This document shows, in pieces, positions 61,501 through 64,000 of a stretch of 64,000 nt of DNA. Made by a program: the position numbers and the translations under genes. The stretch's first letter is position 1. Every line of letters begins with the position of its first letter. Origin of the DNA: Amoebophrya sp. A120 (taxonomy: Eukaryota > Sar > Dinophyceae > Syndiniales > Amoebophryaceae). The notes beneath the pieces were generated by a model. That model was not told the origin of the DNA. It searched no databases and was given only the letters and a program-made list of their open reading frames with translations. The DNA is taken from NCBI GenBank assembly GCA_905178155.1, contig CAJINV010000005.1, positions 4,873,369 through 4,937,368 on the forward strand, read 5' to 3'.

Positions 61501-64000
61501 GTAAACCACGGTCCGCTCTTTTCTGACGCGCTGGGGGGTGGCCAGTGGATGTGGCGCTGCAATACAAATCCGCCGGACAATTGCCAGACCTACGATACCG
61601 GGGGCGTTTTGGGTAATTCTTTCTCGGATCCCAACACGTGGGGCAATCTGATCACCATGCCCGGCATGTACGACGCGGGGAAAGGGGAGGCCAACTGCTG
61701 CAACAAAGGGTACAGCTGGGCCTGGTACGGAAAAACTGTCCGTGGTACCGGCCCGGTGATGAAGCTTATCAAATGTAAAAATGTCTGGGTCTGGAAGAAT
61801 GCAAGTTTGTCATGCTTGTCTGGGATGACTCTTAAATCTGTCATGCACATTACCAAAGAGCCCCACTTTTCTGTCATGCAGAAACGCAGTTTGTCATGCA
61901 GAATAGACAAGAACACCTAGAAGCTCAGAAACTTGTCATGCTGAGCCAGCAAATGTGGCCTCCTCATGATACGCCACACCGCATCACAAGTTTGCAGACC
62001 CAGACATTTTTACATTTGATGAAGCTGTCCGTGGTATCAAACGCGGATAAGGAGCTGGACTTCTTGACGAATTATTTGTTACTGCAGAAACAAGGCAGGG
62101 AGTACTTTCGGGACTTCATTTTAGATAAGAACAAGAACAGCTACAGTCTGTCCACCTGGTTCGACAGCACGGGATTAACAGCCGCGTCGTTGCCACTCGC
62201 GCCAGCGGGGAAGCGAAGGAGGTACGTGGAAACGGAGATCACTCTGACGGTTACCGACAAGCCGTCCGCCGCCTCGGCCTACACAGAGGTGTTGACCGCA
62301 AGCGGCCAAAAGGGGTTGTGCGCCCAGAGCACAATAACGAACGGGAATCCGACCCACCTTCCGGACGTGCGGGGCTGGATCGACAACGACCCGTCCCCCC
62401 ACGCGCGTTTGACGTGTCAGGCGTTGTGCGACAAGATACCGCAGTGCGTCGGAACCGGGTCGTCCATCTTCAACCAAAATCCCGACGGAAAGGACGCTAA
62501 TGATCGAACCTTTTGCGAGCTGGATCTTGGCAGTTTCGTCGGGTTGGATATCAGCGTGTTGCCTTCCCAGTTTTACATGAACTGGAGCGGCTACCCCCAG
62601 GACAGCACGGACACTTGGGAGCTCGGCACGGTGCACACCGGGTACCCAAACGGAGAGTGCTGGAGGAAGGAGGCGGGCGTTCAGAGCTCCTTCACTTTCG
62701 ACAGTACTGTTGCTGGTGGTAGTATGAAAAGGTCGATCGTGCCCGGGTTGCAGGCGACATTCGCAACGGCGTTTGGCGCGAAGATCCCCGTCTTACCCGA
62801 GGACGTGATTGTCATCCCCCAAGAGGCGGAGAAAAACTACCTGACCGCGGGAGCGCACAAGGTCACCGTGGTGTTGCCCATCGACCTGGACGCGGACGAT
62901 GCAACCCTGCAGAAAAAGATCAAGGAAGAGTACGCGGGGTCGGAGGAGAAGTACATTGAGCAGGAGATTTTGGGGCTTTTCAAAGTCGACGACGACGACG
63001 CATTACCCACCGCGCCTGGCTACACCGAAGTGTTCAGCAGCGACGGCAAAAAGGGGTTGTGCGCCCAGAGCACAATAACGAACGGGAATCCGACCCACCT
63101 TCCGGACGTGCGGGGCTGGATCGACAACGACCCGTCCCCCCACGCGCGCGACACGTGCCAGGCGTTGTGCAACAAGATACCGCAGTGCGTCGGAACCGGG
63201 TCGTACATCTTCAACCAAAATCCCGATGGGAAGGATAACAATGATCGCACGTTTTGCGAGCTGGACCTTGGCAGTTTCGTCGGGTTGGATATCAGCGTGT
63301 TGCCTTCCCAGTTTTACATGAACTGGAGCGGCTACCCTCAGGACAGCACGGACACTTGGGAGCTCGGCACGGTGCACACCGGGTACACAACTGGAGAGTG
63401 CTGGAGGAAGGTGATGGGATACCAATATACAGCGTCGTTTACGGCGCTCGGTATCTCTGGCATGAAGCTCTCCAAGAGGCTCACACTGGTGGAGGGAAGG
63501 TACGGAGACAGTGCAAGTGGGTCATCTATTTCCTCAGTCGACTACGACGCCGAAGCAAAATTGGGATCCATCGTGTCATATGAAATGCAAAAGCATCGTA
63601 CTAGTATAAATCGCATGACAAATTTCTTCAGCATGAGACATAAAATTTGTCATGCGGATTTCGCTTGAGAAAGAAATTTGTAATGCATCGATTACTACGA
63701 GTGCGATACTTTTGCACAGGATGCGTCCAAATCCGATTTCACCACAGCTAGCTACGTCGTGCCGGCGTTTCCCCTATCAAATGTAAAAATGTCTGGGTCT
63801 GGAAGAATGCGCGATTTGTCATGCAGCTTTTTCATGACCCTTGAGGTCTGTAATGCAGGACCTAACATGACAGATTCTGTGCACTCTCTCTCATGCCTAT
63901 CCTGCATGAGAAACTCCCTCCCGACTTGGCCAAAACTGGACGACTTTTGGTAATCATGCAACACAGATTTTTGTATGCTTCAGATTTAGCATCACAAGTT
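58589..64000 (+). CDS. Secreted protein with duplicated Cys-rich domain, 3' end outside window
   Basis: Exons: 58589-58855, 59109-59404, 59660-59718, 59995-60249, 60524-60598, 60856-61766, 62021-63578, 63723-63774, then an introner at the edge. The likely start is the ATG at 58721, giving a signal peptide (SLSLLITVVFLFAATSFS); an in-frame ATG at 58589 would put 44 residues before it. The N-terminal third looks helical and repetitive (TAIEETDPVFSNSDLADN, ALALTGAYRIEQTG). Next is a Cys-rich segment (YEPGSAVPGKWELYMYK, CNTNPPDNCQTYDTGG, ANCCNKGYSWAWYGK). Then come two copies of a about 130-residue domain (KGLCAQSTITNGNPTHLPDV, TCQALC, CVGTG, FCELDLGSFVGL, GECWRK), 247 codons apart. The Cys pattern resembles PAN/apple modules, but this is tentative. 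Extracellular adhesion or wall binding is a guess. At least 1,100 residues are present. Confidence 0.75.
58856..59108 (+). mobile_element. Introner, family G
   Basis: Flanked by TCGGC / TCGGC. The best-preserved G copy, with ends tatgacctgctcaaacgtta and attgtaacacctgagcaagt. Join SLAVGASVFLETV. Confidence 0.9.
59405..59659 (+). mobile_element. Introner, family A
   Basis: Flanked by CGAGA / CGAGA. Join FTKARTAIEETDP. Confidence 0.9.
59719..59994 (+). mobile_element. Introner, family C (second subfamily)
   Basis: Flanked by ACAAC / ACAAC. The right end has an extra gtc (ggggtcgtggggacg). Join DLADNTNIVNSLK. Confidence 0.88.
60250..60523 (+). mobile_element. Introner, family A
   Basis: Flanked by GCCG / GCCG. 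Left end tatgcattgcaaaaatgtct pairs with gacatgtttgcaatgcata. Join DADFAAATGDFQP. Confidence 0.88.
60599..60855 (+). mobile_element. Introner, family A
   Basis: Flanked by CGGTT / CAGTT. The right end has a small insertion (cagacaacacatttgcattt). Join AESAVASGTTSQT. Confidence 0.84.
61767..62020 (+). mobile_element. Introner, family A, clearest flanking repeat
   Basis: Flanked by GATGAAGCT (61758-61766 and 62018-62026), part of which overlaps the terminal bases. Both flanks encode MKL, and one copy is kept: GPVMKLSVVSNAD. Confidence 0.93.
62280..62669 (+). repeat. Duplicated Cys-rich domain, copy 1
   Basis: 390 bp nearly identical to 63021-63410. The differences are mostly at the first about 30 bases and scattered single sites. 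Confidence 0.92.
63021..63410 (+). repeat. Duplicated Cys-rich domain, copy 2
   Basis: Second copy, offset 741 bp (247 codons) from the first. The sequence between the copies is not repeated. Confidence 0.92.
63579..63722 (+). mobile_element. Introner, family B
   Basis: Flanking repeat imperfect (GTGTCA / GCGTCC). Ends tatgaaatgcaaaagcatcg and gatacttttgcacaggat. Downstream frame SKSDFTTASYVVPAF is open. Confidence 0.84.
63775..64000 (+). mobile_element. Introner, family A, cut by window end
   Basis: Left end tatcaaatgtaaaaatgtct is clear and the interior matches 46075 and 15006. The right terminus lies beyond the window. Confidence 0.85.

Noticed and set aside
60796-61920. Long open frames that run from exon into introner sequence, taken as single proteins
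   Set aside because: Segments such as [11 protein letters not shown] or [10 protein letters not shown] recur at the edges of many frames because they are translations of family A ends. They are not protein domains.
9723-63722. Regularly spaced GCATGACAA-type repeats that might suggest a CRISPR array
   Set aside because: They are short, degenerate, in both orientations and confined to introner interiors. There are no uniform spacers and no cas genes, and the genes are eukaryotic.

Overview
The window looks like nuclear DNA of a flagellated alveolate protist, most likely a dinoflagellate relative of the Amoebophrya (Syndiniales) type. That assignment is inference. It rests on three things: (1) many short intron-sized elements with inverted termini sit inside coding sequence and are flanked by short direct repeats, resembling the introner-type introns with non-canonical ends known from Amoebophrya; (2) long one-way gene clusters; (3) eukaryotic genes such as SNU13, a polycystin-type channel, a CCDC103-like dynein factor and an MFSD1-like transporter, with a few ordinary GT-AG introns. 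I see no bacterial operon, rRNA, CRISPR array or confident tRNA.

Layout: everything supported from 1 to about 37.6 kb is on the minus strand; everything from 40.3 kb to the end is on the plus strand. Minus genes, in window order: a poorly supported exon (0.2-0.5 kb); a repeat-rich stretch (0.9-2.2 kb); a Gly/Ala/Pro-rich protein (2.6-7.3 kb); a CCDC103/DNAAF19-like gene (8.2-10.4 kb); a very large coiled-coil and Ser/Gln-rich protein in about 18 exons (11.3-20.4 kb); an MFS transporter with long disordered tails (21.3-26.0 kb); a G+C-rich island without a convincing gene (26.3-27.8 kb); and a signal-peptide, Kelch and GCC2/GCC3 Cys-rich membrane protein (28.1-36.6 kb). The strand-switch region (36.7-40.2 kb) holds a weak gene candidate, a second G+C-rich block, an A/T-rich block, a 39-nt poly-C run and 21-bp tandem repeats. 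Plus genes: a polycystin-like channel in 22 exons (40.3-48.7 kb), a secreted Lys/Glu-rich protein (49.3-52.6 kb), SNU13 (53.8-55.7 kb) and a secreted protein with a duplicated Cys-rich domain that runs off the window (58.6 kb onward).

The main signal is the introner swarm. I count about 65 elements of roughly 130-330 bp in eight terminal-repeat families (called A-H here). In most cases one copy of a 4-9 bp flanking direct repeat stays in the message, and removing the element plus the other copy restores the reading frame without GT-AG ends. All families share the same interior short motifs (GCATGACAA, TTGTGATGC, TTGTAATGC) although their ends differ, and at least three families occur in both orientations relative to the host gene. 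One element carries a nested insertion with a poly-T end and its own 10-bp target duplication. No transposase gene is visible, so these look like non-autonomous elements mobilised in trans.

Exon joins were inferred by eye from flanking repeats and frame continuity. Boundaries are good to a few bases, and unresolved joins are stated.
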